A stretch of 64,000 nucleotides of DNA from Vesta saturnalis (taxonomy: Eukaryota > Arthropoda > Insecta > Coleoptera > Lampyridae): the NCBI GenBank assembly GCA_036346205.1, contig JARFJB010002417.1:2940001-3004000 (forward strand), read 5' to 3'. The notes below the pieces were generated by a model, which searched no databases, was not told the origin of the DNA, and saw only the letters and a program-made list of their open reading frames with translations. The position numbers and the translations under genes were made by a program. This document shows positions 32,143 through 43,343 of this stretch, piece by piece (the stretch's first letter is position 1; each line of letters opens with the position of its first letter).

Positions 32143-32893
32143 TTCAGTTTTTGATACAACGTTTCGTTTGTTAGCAACCATTATCAACTTTATTTTTTTT
32201 AAATACACGAAAAAATTATGTTTGCCATATTTAAATTCTGTCCTTGATTCTGAATTCAACGATATATCATTCTTTATATTTTTGATACGTTTCGGATGAG
32301 AAAATTCATATTCAATGTAAAACATCAAAAACGTACAGTTTAAACTAATACTAGAAACATTAGAAAACTATAAAATTATTATAAAATAATGTTTTCTCAT
32401 TTTCTAATGCCTGTTGCGAATAAAATAATTCACAAGTATGTATTTAGTGAAACTACTGTTAAATAAACAGTTAAAATATATTTTGCTAGTACTACTCCTT
32501 AAATGCTGAAGAATGTTTTAGATGGTACAGTTAGAAGATGCTATTTATGTTTAGAGAATAACGGGAATCTTTTTGAACACCTTTTGTGAGTTTATTAACC
32601 TTTAAAATAAATTTGTTTTTTATTTGTCTATCATTTAAAATTACAAAACATAATTTTATAATAATTTTATGGTTTTCTAATGGTTCTAGTATTAGTTTTA
32701 ACTGTACGTTTTCGATGTTTTACATTGAATATGAATTTTCTCATCCGAAACGTATCAAAAATATAAAGTGTGATATATCGTTGAATTCAGAATCAAGGAG
32801 AGAATTTAAATATGGCAAAAATAATTTTTTCGTGTATTTAAAAAAATAAAGTTGATGGTTGCTAACAAACGAAAGGTTGTATCAAAAATTGAA
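32143..32893 (+). mobile_element. Deleted DD41D-type element with about 250-bp inverted repeats
   Basis: The ends read TTCAGTTTTTGATACAACG on the left and TTCAATTTTTGATACAACC on the right (minus strand). The arms span about 32143-32395 and 32645-32893. TA at 32141-32142 and 32894-32895 flank it. The remaining core codes for CYLCLENNGNLFEHLL, followed by a stop at 32588. This is the C-terminus of the transposase type found at 23520-23565, so the element is an internal-deletion derivative. Confidence 0.8.
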
Positions 32894-33332
32894 TAACAGC
32901 ATTAAGTAGAGCGAGAAAAGTGACAATGAACATGTGCTCTTCTTTTCTTGATAGCTCTTCAAATAAGGCTTACACAATTCGTTTTTTATACAAAGTATAT
33001 ACTCTTAGGCACTTATGTGTCCCGACCATATTGTCGCCGTAAAAGACAACGGTAGCAAGACATCAAAGACCAACTATTAATATAACATACACGAAAATGG
33101 GTAACTACGTTGCCATAATAAATTTGAGAGCTTTAAACATTTGTAAAATTAAAATAATACTTCTTGATCCTAACAGCAATTAAAATCAAAGTGACACGTC
33201 CAATTGATAATTTTAATTTAGTAATGCTATCGTCTTCAATATTTTAAAATTATTATTAGTACTTTTAACAATAATAAATTTATCCATGATTGCACAATAT
33301 TTGAAACAACATTACTGGATGCTTGTACGTTA

Positions 33333-33391
<59 letters not shown>

Positions 33392-34356
33392 TGCAATTCA
33401 CACTTTGTTCTAACACGAAAGTTCCATTAATTTTTTTTAAGTTAAACCCATTATTCATTGCAATAAATGAAATGCATTGTCATTACCGTCAAATTTTTAA
33501 ATGGTGTACCATTTAGTCGTTAAAACTAAGAAGTATTAAATGTTACATGTGCTATGCTACGTTTTTGTTATTTTGTAATTAAGTATAAAATAATGGTAAT
33601 TTAAAAATAAACCGGAACATTTGTAATAGTTAATTTTGTCTACATAGTAAACAAGGACTAGAAACTATATTAAATACGATTATTTAAACTTTCTGTATGC
33701 GGTGTTAATTTCTTTATATTTCACTTTTCGATTAATACTACTGAATAGAACAATATAAACTTATATTTTTTATCGTAATGGTGATTACACAAAAAATGGA
33801 CCAATTGGATACCAATTAAGTTTTTTTTAGAAATTCATAAAGTAAAAGATAATAATAGTTTATTATATTGGTAAGTGAGCAATGTTACAAATATTTTACG
33901 ACAAAATTTAGCTTGTGAACGTTTTGAATAAACAGGTTAATTTTTATAAGTGAATTATATATAATAACTCACGTTTAGTTTAAACTTTTTATCCGACCCT
34001 TTTCGATCATTGGTTTCTAGCAAAACAATAAAAATTGATGCATTAGTTGATTTATTTAATAATAATTTATAGAAAAATGCTAGATTTAGTGGATGTCAAA
34101 AAAGCTGATTTTAGGTTTATTCCAGAGAAGTTTCAAATATATTATAAAAATTGATTTCAAGGGTTTGAAAATTCGTTTAAACCCAAGAAGTCTAAAAAAC
34201 TCTGACGTCAAGGGCAGCAATTTAACTTAGTATTCTTGCTTTTAGTTATTTATTTGGGGTTTCGCAGAGTGCGTTGATACTATAAATTACCGGTGCTTGC
34301 CTTTACGATGAATTGACCTATTCTATCATTATAAATATTGTATACAAAGGCAATTG

Positions 34357-34360
<4 letters not shown>
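32894..34360. other. No recognisable feature apart from one TA tract
   Basis: AT-rich sequence with a (TA)n at 33337-33387. No coding or element motif was seen. Confidence 0.4.

Positions 34361-34395
<35 letters not shown>
34361..34395. repeat. (TA)n microsatellite
   Basis: About 17 TA units abut CAGGGTGATTGGTCG. Confidence 0.9.
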
Positions 34396-34399
<4 letters not shown>

Positions 34400-34590
34400 G
34401 GTGATTGGTCGAAACCATTCATTAGAAGTATTAGGAGTTCCAGCCATGGCTGATTTCTGAAAGTTTGTATCTGGACTAAGTGATTCATATTCTATTTAAG
34501 GAAAATATTTTCATTATGACTACACTTCCGGTTATACCGGAAGTAGCTATCAACTTTGTTATTTTAAATTGAATCGTACCATTTTTATGG
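34394..34590. mobile_element. Solo end of a TA-inserted inverted-repeat element
   Basis: It begins CAGGGTGATTGG after (TA)n. It contains CTTCCGGTTATACCGGAAG (34524-34542) followed by TTATTTTAAATTGAA, the same order as in the arms of the element at 19005. I found no opposite arm by eye in the next 3 kb, so this is probably a truncated copy. A second ACAGGGTGTTC motif lies at 34794. Confidence 0.55.
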
Positions 34591-34599
34591 CATATTCGA

Positions 34600-37390
34600 A
34601 TTGTACTCGCCATTTTAGTAAAAATTTTATCAATGTTCCCTATACTTAAATTGAATATTTTTTGATATATTTTGGTTGAACACTATGACATTTGACAATG
34701 CCTTTTTAGTACGAAGCAAGTAATATTTACGTTATGCATAGGGGTATTCTTAAGCTTTACGCTGATGCTTCCGGTACTGCCGAATTATCTACAGGGTGTT
34801 CAAAATGTGACTTCCATCTTTTGAAAATAAAAACCATCAAAACTTAACTTTTTCAAATACAATGCCCAATATTTTCTTCCTTAACGGATGCAGAATAAAA
34901 TTCTGCATTGATTTGTATTAGCATTTCACTTCGAGACATCAAATTTTCAGGTATGAAAGCCTACATGATGGAGAATAAGAAACGATTTAAAAAGATGCTC
35001 TCTTTAAGAGGGTGAAACATGGAGTTGAAGGTCCATATCATTTTCCTGGTTAATTCCATTAGGAGATTAAAATTTGGATGATAAGTTCCTTATTGAACAA
35101 GGGTGAACACCACTGGACGGTTTTTGACATTTTTGTAGGGAGGTGAAATTAACGGTTAAAGTGAAGTGGAGGGCAATGGAACATATCTGCCGTTTTTAAC
35201 CATACGAGCTCCAAACTTCTTTTAGAAATATTGTAACGTGCACCGCTGTTGAGCACGTATGCAAAAAAAGAGGAAATAAGAATAGGAAGGAGAAGGGCAC
35301 CTCGACTAGCAGCTAGAGGGCACTTGGATGCGTGGAGAACATTGAGGTCCGAGAGAGAAAGGAAAGAAAGATATATATGTAGAACGTCACGAGTTTTAGT
35401 CAAATACAAAAAAGAGCCCTTTCCTCAAAACTCGAAACAGGAAACGTAACTCACAACACAGAGAAGCAATTATACAATGAGATAGGTAGTTCGATAGGTT
35501 CCCTGTAAAAGAAAGGTTATACATCCACAAATTTTATATAAATAGTAATAATCGACAAACCAGGTCCAAAAATTTTTATTCCAATAATGTAATTCCCAAA
35601 AATAACTGAATGTTGCAATTATCCTTTATGTAAATTAAAAAGGCAGTACCTACAGTAATTCACTGTAATTATAATAAAAAAAAACAATGAAATGAAGCAT
35701 GTAACGTACACGTCAAGTTAAATTAAATTAGGATGATCCCAAGCTAATGTAGTTTGAGTTTATAATATCTTTTTAGTAAAAGAAGAATTATATTTATAGC
35801 ATCAAAATTGCCATTGCTAATTAAAATACATAGGCCACCCGACAAAACATTTAAATATATTGTACAATGTACAATAATAAAAACCAAATAACAAATTAGT
35901 TGAACAATAGCAGTCAATTATACATTAGTCTCCCAATGAGACGAATATTTAAACATTATATTGTTAACAACATAACAACAATACATAGAGCTCGACTACA
36001 AATATTTATGAATAAGTTGAAATGGTGTAATATTGACTATGTTTTAAAACTAATGCAGATAACTATATTAAATTTTAAAGTGAAATTATTTTAAGTGAAC
36101 CTATGACAAGGTAAGGTAAGCTGCACATTTACAGAATTTAAAAGTGTATTTGAATTCACAGACAAAGGCTTATAATTATAGTTTAACTTAGCTGTAGAAT
36201 TATTCGTTTTGTTGGAGTTAGTTATAGATCTTCGTGATATTCAGTACTATTAATTAAGGCAATTTTCATTCAATGTGACATTTCACTACAAGTGAGAAGC
36301 AGTTAGCAGTCTATCCAATTGTGTATGTAGTTATTGAACGAGTAAAAGTACATTTATGGTTATCTGAGTTATCCCCAGAGTAAAGTAATAGTAGAAATAA
36401 ACGTAGAAGTGAAAGTCAAAGTCGAAGTCGAAGTTTAAGTCGAAGTGGAGGTCGAACCTCTGTAATTTATTAAAATAAGACACGAGTAACTCCTTTGAAT
36501 ACATTACCTTCACGAGGTTCATAAAGTATAAATTCCGAGATAAACTTATGTTTCTAACCAAAGTTTAGATATCGAGATATTTAAAGTATTTTCTTCAAAG
36601 CAGGTAGTTTTAAATTACAAGATAGCTGTGGTGATGGCTGAAAGTAAAGCAATTTTTAAATACAGAAACAAAAAAGGAAGAGAATCATACTTGGACGCTT
36701 TTAATAACCTTTTATATCCGCAAAATGCGTAGTAACAAATAATACCAATTAATCATTTCTTATAGTGAAGAACAAACACAAATCCGACTTTCGTCGATTT
36801 ATGAAATAAATCCAGAAATTATTTGATTCTTCTAGGTATTAAAGCATGGCTTGCACCACTTTGAAACAAGTAAAAGAAACGTTCTTGTTAAGAACTCACT
36901 AAACAACATTTAATCTTACCCACTGTAACCAGTGGTTCCAAATTCTAAAAACGTAAGTTAAGTAAGAGTGACCATCAACAATTTTGAATATTAAATGATT
37001 TACTTTAGGAAAATAACATAATGAGAACAACGTTAAATAAGAAGATAATAGGAACAGCAGTGAATAAATGCTTAAATAATTTAACATCCGAAATAATGGA
37101 TGTTACAATATTTAGCCCACATTTTTTATAATTTCAGTATTTGTAGAGATAAAATGCAGGGTCGGCTTGGTAAGGAGTGGCATCCAATATTATCTGATCT
37201 ATTACGAGTGGAGACTTCATATTCCACAAATGGACAGATGCATTTCAATTTTTAAAAACTTTTTTAAAAGCAGGACTGTACTTAAATGTTCTATAAAAAT
37301 TTAAAAATGTTTTTAGAATAAAGCAACAGATTATTACAAAATATGAATTTACAAGTAATCGTGTATAACCGTAACAAGAATATTTTAAAT
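34600..37390. other. No confident feature
   Basis: A GC-richer patch at 35150-35430 has open frames on both strands but no recognisable domain. A short run of GAAGTC-type hexamers lies at 36405-36455. The rest is AT-rich and unassigned. Confidence 0.35.
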
Positions 37391-37393
37391 ATA

Positions 37394-38528
37394 CATGTGT
37401 ATGCGTGAGTTTTATTCGCTTTTTTTGGCAAAGAAGACACGTAATTTTCAATTTTAATTTAAAATATTGTCCATCGGTTTCTACACTTTTCGCCCATCTT
37501 TCAGGAATACTTTCCAGAATAACTCCTTATCTTTTGCGGCAAACCTTTCGTCGAACCATTTTCCAACTTCTTCGAAATTATCGAAGTGCTGCTCTGCGAG
37601 CGCGTGCCCCATTGTGCGAATAAGTTATAGTCAGATGGCGTCAGGTCTGGGGAGTAGGGCGGGTACGGATAGATGTCCCATCCAAGCGATTTCAAGGTTT
37701 ATCTGTGTGAGACGGTGCACTGTCGTGTAACAAAATCACTTTGCAATTCTGGTCCATTCCGGTCGTATTTTGGTCAATGCGTGATTCAAATTAATCATTT
37801 GTTGACGACAGTGTTGTGCGTTAACGGTTTTGCCAGGTTTCAAAAGTTCATAATACACAATACCGCTCTAGTCCCACCAGACACAAAGCATGGTGTTCTT
37901 GCCAAAGCGATTTGGCCATGCTGTTGAAGGACCGGCTTCGCCAGGTTAAAGCCATGATTTTTTCCTCGTCGAGTTTTCAAAGTAAATCCATTTTTGGTCA
38001 CCCGTCACAATTTAACACAACAATGATTTTCTTTCGTGGCGTTGAAGCAGCATTTTACAAGTTACTTTGCGATATTCCTTGCTCTTGCTAATTTCTGTTG
38101 AGTATGAGTTGGGCCATCATTCAATAACGTCTGCAATTGCTCGTCTTCACACTATTGTAGTCTACCAGAGCGCTCACAGCCTTTCATATTGAAATCACCA
38201 CCTTTAAATTGTCGAAATTGTCTCACATGTTCTAGTCTATGGAGCGTGTTCACCATACGTTTCTACCAGCAAAAGATGACTTTCAACAGCCTTTTTCTTT
38301 CGATTAAATAAGAAAAGCCATGCGGCCGCAAATGCCCTTTTTCAGGTACAAAATTCGACATGATCACTGAACGATAAAACAAAGACGCTAGGTTTGGCGG
38401 ACTCAACTTGTGTGTGTCTGTAGTTTAATGTCAGATGAACAAAATGACGTATGTTTCAAATTAATACGCTGCGTCCTTTTCGCTGACGCCATCTCTTAGT
38501 TAAACGGGAAAAAACGTATGCATACACC
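37394..38528 (-). mobile_element. Mariner transposon with TA duplication
   Basis: Ends of about 28 bp are inverted: TGTGTATGCGTGAGTTTTAT on the left and, on the minus strand of the right end, GGTGTATGCATACGTTTTTT. TA at 37392-37393 and 38529-38530 flank the element. The 1135-bp size is slightly below the usual 1.25-1.3 kb. Confidence 0.8.
37430..38361 (-). pseudogene. Mariner transposase (DD34D), decayed
   Basis: Starting at ATG 38361, the minus strand shows the standard mariner order in several frames. It opens with an N-terminal VPEKGHLRPHG segment, followed by SHLLLVETYGEHAP. Next comes TGDQKWIYFEN (first catalytic D, in TGD). AWPNRFGKNTMLCVWWD and YYELLKPGKTVN follow. Near the end is PPYSPDLTPSDYNLF, which carries the third D. 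Stops and frameshifts are spread through the frame (for example near 38240, 38100 and 37930), and the DNARPH region carrying the second D is damaged near 37740. Mariner enzymes cut and paste at TA. This is a typical old, inactive copy, and no other copy is seen in the window. Confidence 0.88.
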
Positions 38529-38534
38529 TAAGTC

Positions 38535-39780
38535 AACATACAACGCTGACATTATGGGCGAGAAAAAATGTTTCACATTTAAATTAAAAGGGCGATTTTT
38601 AGACAATGGTAATTGGGTAAATGTTTATGTTTAAGTTATAATACCATTTAATGCAATTTTAAATAATCTTTGCGTTACCTGCGTTAACAATCCGTGGATA
38701 ACATTAATTGTAAATATAGCGTTGAAAGTACAAATACTTTTCAATTTGTAAGCTTCGACAACAAAAATCATAATCTGTAGTAGGTAGATAGTTTTACATG
38801 TTATACCTACACAGGTCTTCCAATAATATATAATGTTCGTGAATAAGAGATTTCTTATTATAATTAAGCCAATAGTAAACACGTATGTGTTGTCTTGATT
38901 ATTAAAGCTAATAGAACATAAATCACACATTATTTTAACCTAAAAGCGAAAAATTATTGGGTACGTACAGTATTAGTAATTCACGCAAAATTTAATTTTA
39001 AGAAAGTACGCTGAATTTTAACATTATAATTGAAATATTGACAACTACAATATAAAATGTAGCCTTTACGTGGAACTTATCTTATATCTAAGTGAAGATA
39101 CAAAGTAAGAATTAGTTTAATATTTAATGTTGTTTGTTTTTCTGCACTTCAAACTGAAAAAATAATCCAAAAAATCTTTTGTGTATTAGTTTTATGAATA
39201 ATTAAATTCCCCCAATCCTATACAATCGAAATAATTTAAGCTTTAGACAAAGGTCATTTGTTTAATCGTCTTACGCAGGTAGACACATATCTTTAAATTC
39301 ATTATGTGGAATTTTCAATACACTTATATTATTTCTACACTAACTGGTTCCAAACTGATTGTTATCTAAATTTTACTGCATGTCCAATTACAAAAGAATA
39401 GTTTAAACTAACAATTAACAATTTACATTTCAATAGTTTAAATTTTTGGACATTTCTTTCTTAAAACAAATCTTATATTTATTTTTGTTTACTGCATCCT
39501 GTGGGCCTTTTTTAACATAATAAGTTGCAAATAAATCGATTCTTCAAATTCGGACTCATTTGGTATATACGAAGTAGCCCTTAAAGAGCCCGAACATAAG
39601 TACCACTACTTGGGCTGCACAAGGTCGCGTTAGTATATTCAGACAAACTGTATATAAAAGCGACCTCTGCAGCACGATGACAAGAACCAATCTGTATATA
39701 CTGCACATATAAACGGTATATTATGGAGCCCACCCTACAATTCGCATTTACGCGTTTTTCATATGTATAATCATATCTTG
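38535..39780. other. No recognisable feature
   Basis: AT-rich DNA. A TATAAAAG at 39653 is isolated, with no frame downstream. Confidence 0.4.
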
Positions 39781-39786
39781 ATGATA

Positions 39787-39814
39787 TTATGAAGCCCGCA
39801 GCCGGGCTTCATAA
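39787..39814. repeat. Perfect 12-bp hairpin with 4-base loop
   Basis: TTATGAAGCCCG at 39787-39798 and CGGGCTTCATAA at 39803-39814 pair perfectly around CAGC. GC-rich arms in AT-rich surroundings suggest a terminal hairpin of an element or a conserved RNA or DNA fold. Nothing nearby identifies it. Confidence 0.8.
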
Positions 39815-39878
39815 CATCTTTTCGGGCTTGAGAGCGTACTGTTAATATGTTGTATCGGCTCCAGATTGACGTTAAATA

Positions 39879-39881
<3 letters not shown>

Positions 39882-39934
<53 letters not shown>
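39882..39934. repeat. (TA)n microsatellite at LINE truncation
   Basis: About 26 TA units. The LINE frame on the minus strand runs straight into it. Confidence 0.95.
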
Positions 39935-39937
<3 letters not shown>

Positions 39938-41705
39938 TCCCGTGCGCTAATACCCACGGCATTTATTTTTCCTTCGTGCTTTTTTTGACATACACATGCC
40001 TCACTTCCATACAGTACTGATGGGACAAACACGCCATTATAGATTGTTCATTTCGCAGCTAGGCTTATGATTTTGTTTCTCATTATCGTCCACATACTTC
40101 CAATTACTTTCCTTCCAGCATTGACCCTTCATCCAATCTCACCCTCCATTGTAGTATCTGCAGTAAACATTCTACCCCGATATACCAGCTCGTCCACTTG
40201 CTCCACAATTTCATCTTGCAGAGTAAATACTCCACTCTCCTTTCCACCTTCCCGATTGAACACCACAATCTTAGTTTTGTTCACGTTTAAATTTAGGTCC
40301 AATGCTCTCACAGACTGTATCAGACTTCCTCAGAGCAGTCTGCGGTTCATCCGCACTGTCACTCAATAAGACTGTCATCTTCATGCACCAGAAGTCGTAC
40401 ATTTACGTCACCAACCATTACACCATTTGTATCGGTACATACTTGTGTAACACATTTATCCATGTATACATTAAACAACCACGGTGACATCGCACAGCCT
40501 TGTCACACTCTTTGCTCTATATTAAAGTATTCACTCACATCCTTTCACCCTAAGACACGCCCGACTACCGTTCTTTACTGCATTTATTCCCCGTTTATTA
40601 GACCTTTATTGACGCCATATTCATGTAATATTTCCCACAGCTTCTCCCTATTCACTCTGTCGTATGCTTTCTCCAGATCTACAAAGGCACAGTACAGCTT
40701 CCTTTTTACACTTAAACACTTTGCGATCACCTACTGGAGAGCAATCTTCTGATCGACACATCCTCTCACTGGCATTAAGCCACCTTGCACATCTCAAATT
40801 TTAATTGGTGTAGTTTCTCGTACTCTATCAATCAGCATTCTTCCAAATACTTTGCCAGGCACGCTGAGCAAACTTATTCCTCTGTAGTTCTTGCAATCAC
40901 TCTTGTTCCGCTTACCCTTACACATTGGTACAATGATCGCGCTCTTCCAATCTCTATGCACTTTTCCATACGTAAGGCATACATTGAATAATTCACACAT
41001 TCTTCTTATAAGCTTTGCACCTCCACACCTTAGCAATGCACCGGTGATTTCATCTAACCTGCTCCCTTTCCGTTTTTCAACTTTCCTACCGTTTACTCTA
41101 CCTCATTTATTCCAATATTCTTCTCAGTTTCATTCACCATTCCTTCTATATTCTCCTTGTTTAACCCTTCAGTCTTACTGTCCTCACTACTGTACAACTT
41201 TCCGAAATATTCTTGCCAGCATTTCCTCACTTCACAATTGTCCCATACTATTTCGTTGCTCATATTCATAACTCCTGAACCGTTCTGTTTTAGGCCACAT
41301 TTTGTATTTTTGACACATTTACAGAAGAGTTTTTTGTTTCCCTCAAAATCATTCTGCATTTTCTCTCCTTCCGCAGTCATAATTTCGTCCTTACTTATTC
41401 TTACAGCCTCCTTCGCTTCTTCGTTTCGTAAACTGCACACCTCATACAATCGATTTTTCTGTCTCATTTTTTGCAGCAATCATTGCATGTACGCATCTTT
41501 TTTCTTACACACTGCCTTTTTTGCTGCCTAATTCTACCGAGCACATTTTTTCAGTCTACCTACAGTCGCTCTTCCACATATTCACGCGGCACAATTGACA
41601 ACCCAGTTTTTCAACCTTATCCATGCATTTTCAACGTCAGTGTCTTTTATTTGTTTGTTCGACATTGTTTAATTGACATTCCCACTTTTGCCTACTTTTA
41701 GGATT
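39935..41705 (-). pseudogene. LINE reverse transcriptase relic, truncated at both ends
   Basis: The minus strand carries, from 41705 downward, a pre-RT region (CWQEYFGKLYSSED), then the RT start with GKVHRDWKSAIIVPMCKGKR and NYRGISLLSVPGKVFGRML. The palm domain is broken up by frameshifts (40300-40790). After it come LDLNLNVNKTKIVVFNREGG and PSVLYGSEACVCQKK. The NYRGISLLSVPGK and LYGSE motifs point to an RTE- or Proto2-like LINE rather than the CR1-like copy at 256. The endonuclease domain is missing (5' truncation) and the 3' end is cut by the (TA)n tract before the normal end. At least four frame changes show long decay. Confidence 0.75.
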
Positions 41706-41990
41706 AATTAATTACAATTAGGATCTAACATAGTAACAAAGGTAAAAGTTAGCTTAAATTTTGAATTTGCAATCAAGGACAAATATAGTATAAGACAATA
41801 TGCAGCACAATGTTATAATTAAACTTAAAATCACATATAGTACCGAAAATAAAAGCTGGATCAACCTTCAAATTTGAAAACAAAGAAAAAATATTCAAAA
41901 ACTTACCTCTTATATACGGATCTGCCACTTATCGTTACGTCTTTTGTACTTTTTATTTGTGCCTGTACGATTATATGAATTTCAACAACC
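41706..41990. other. No recognisable feature
   Basis: AT-rich sequence without motifs. Confidence 0.4.
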
Positions 41991-42735
41991 ATTTGGTATG
42001 GGTTATAAAGGCACCGTATTTTTCGTAGATTATTATTATTTTTGTTTGTTAGTAATATTCAAACCGATAAAAATCTATTCAGTACATCCTACTTGTATTT
42101 AGAATTTCGATTACAAATTAGAGCCAGTTATTTGTTTATTTTTTCCATTTATTTTTTTTTATACATACTTGGGATTACGGATTCGGTCTAGTTATTTATT
42201 TTCATCATTTAAGCTAATAGATCAGTTCCTATGACAGTGCTTACGTTTGGATTTGTTATAGAAAGCAGTTCATTACAAGGATGAATCTCATTTCGTATTT
42301 TTGGTACAGTTACAGATAAATATTTATGATTGCTTTCATTACCCCGCGCTACTGTAGGGTAAAATAAGTTATTTTTATTAGTTCTCTATAATTCATTGTT
42401 ATTGTAAGAATGTTTACCTGTTGGAATTCAATCTTTAGAAAAAGGGATGGTATTTACGCTTTAAGTTTACTTTACATTTTACCGGTTTTAACAATCACAT
42501 CAGTTATGGGTTTAAGGAGCCGTATTTTTTCGTAGAAATTCAATACTATAGAAATCCTAATTGTTATTTTCGCGCCTTTTTCAACTAAAAGGCCCTTTCC
42601 ACGTTACAAAACTTCTACTGGTTAGATTATTATTATCATTGTTTATTATTAATATTTGTTTATTACTATTAATATTCAAACCGCTGGGTATAAAAATCTG
42701 TTCAAAAGCTTACCCTTATTTTATTGATTTAGAAG
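41990..42735. repeat. Imperfect direct repeat, about 510-610 bp apart
   Basis: GGAGCCGTATTTTTTCGTAGA-like sequence occurs at 42010-42030 and 42515-42535. AATATTCAAACCG with AAAAATCTGTTCA-like sequence occurs at 42055-42090 and 42670-42705. An old tandem duplication of a local segment would explain it. Confidence 0.55.
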
Positions 42736-42739
42736 TTGT

Positions 42740-43188
42740 CATTTTAACACGTATTTGTTTCACTGACAGAAAGATAGAAGCAGAGCAACCTTAAACACGT
42801 CCTATCGCTTTGACGCCCCAACCTTAAACCTGCGTTACTCTGGATTGATTATTATTTCTCATCCCTTTGTGCTTTCCCTTCCTGTCTTTCCCTACTGACC
42901 TCCTTCGCCATCGCTATCCAGGAATCGTGATACTGGTACCTCTTAAACTTTAGGAGAGCGGCTTCTGGCGCCTACCTTTCCCATCTGACCTTTCTTCACA
43001 CGTTCTGGACTAGATAAATATCTGAGGTGAGTAGAGACCCCTTGTCCTTTTTCCTCCGCTTCCCATCTAAACACGTGAGAATCTTAACGCAATGCAAACA
43101 CTGTTAAAGGTTATGCTACAACTCCTGTTGTGCGCAAGGCATGTCGGGAGCCAACGTGCATGTCCTTACTTTAAAAACGACCCTCATA
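42740..43188. other. GC-richer stretch of unknown nature
   Basis: C/T-rich sequence (CTTTCCCTTCCTGTCTTTCC and similar) that stands out from its AT-rich flanks, with no frame above 30 codons that I can interpret. It may be a remnant of an untranslated part of a mobile element. Confidence 0.3.

Positions 43189-43230
<42 letters not shown>
43189..43230. repeat. (TA)n microsatellite
   Basis: About 20 TA units, 110 bp before a piggyBac element. Confidence 0.9.
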
Positions 43231-43233
<3 letters not shown>

Positions 43234-43343
43234 AAAACTGAAGGTGACTATTCAACACCCTCAAGCCCTATAACTGTTCAATTATGACTATTGTTTATTT
43301 AAGTTTTCTGAATTAAAATTACTTAAGGCATCATCTACTCTAA

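Noticed and set aside
31229..32177. Minus-strand frames of 291 and 303 codons made of VS or RV repeats
   Set aside because: They are generated by a 6-bp satellite. The period is a multiple of 3, so any frame without a stop stays open.
35149..35449. Overlapping frames on both strands in a GC-richer patch
   Set aside because: There is no domain or codon signal in either strand. Overlapping open frames are expected in a GC-rich patch.
40067..41531. Plus-strand frames of 96-126 codons
   Set aside because: They are antisense shadows of the minus-strand LINE relic.
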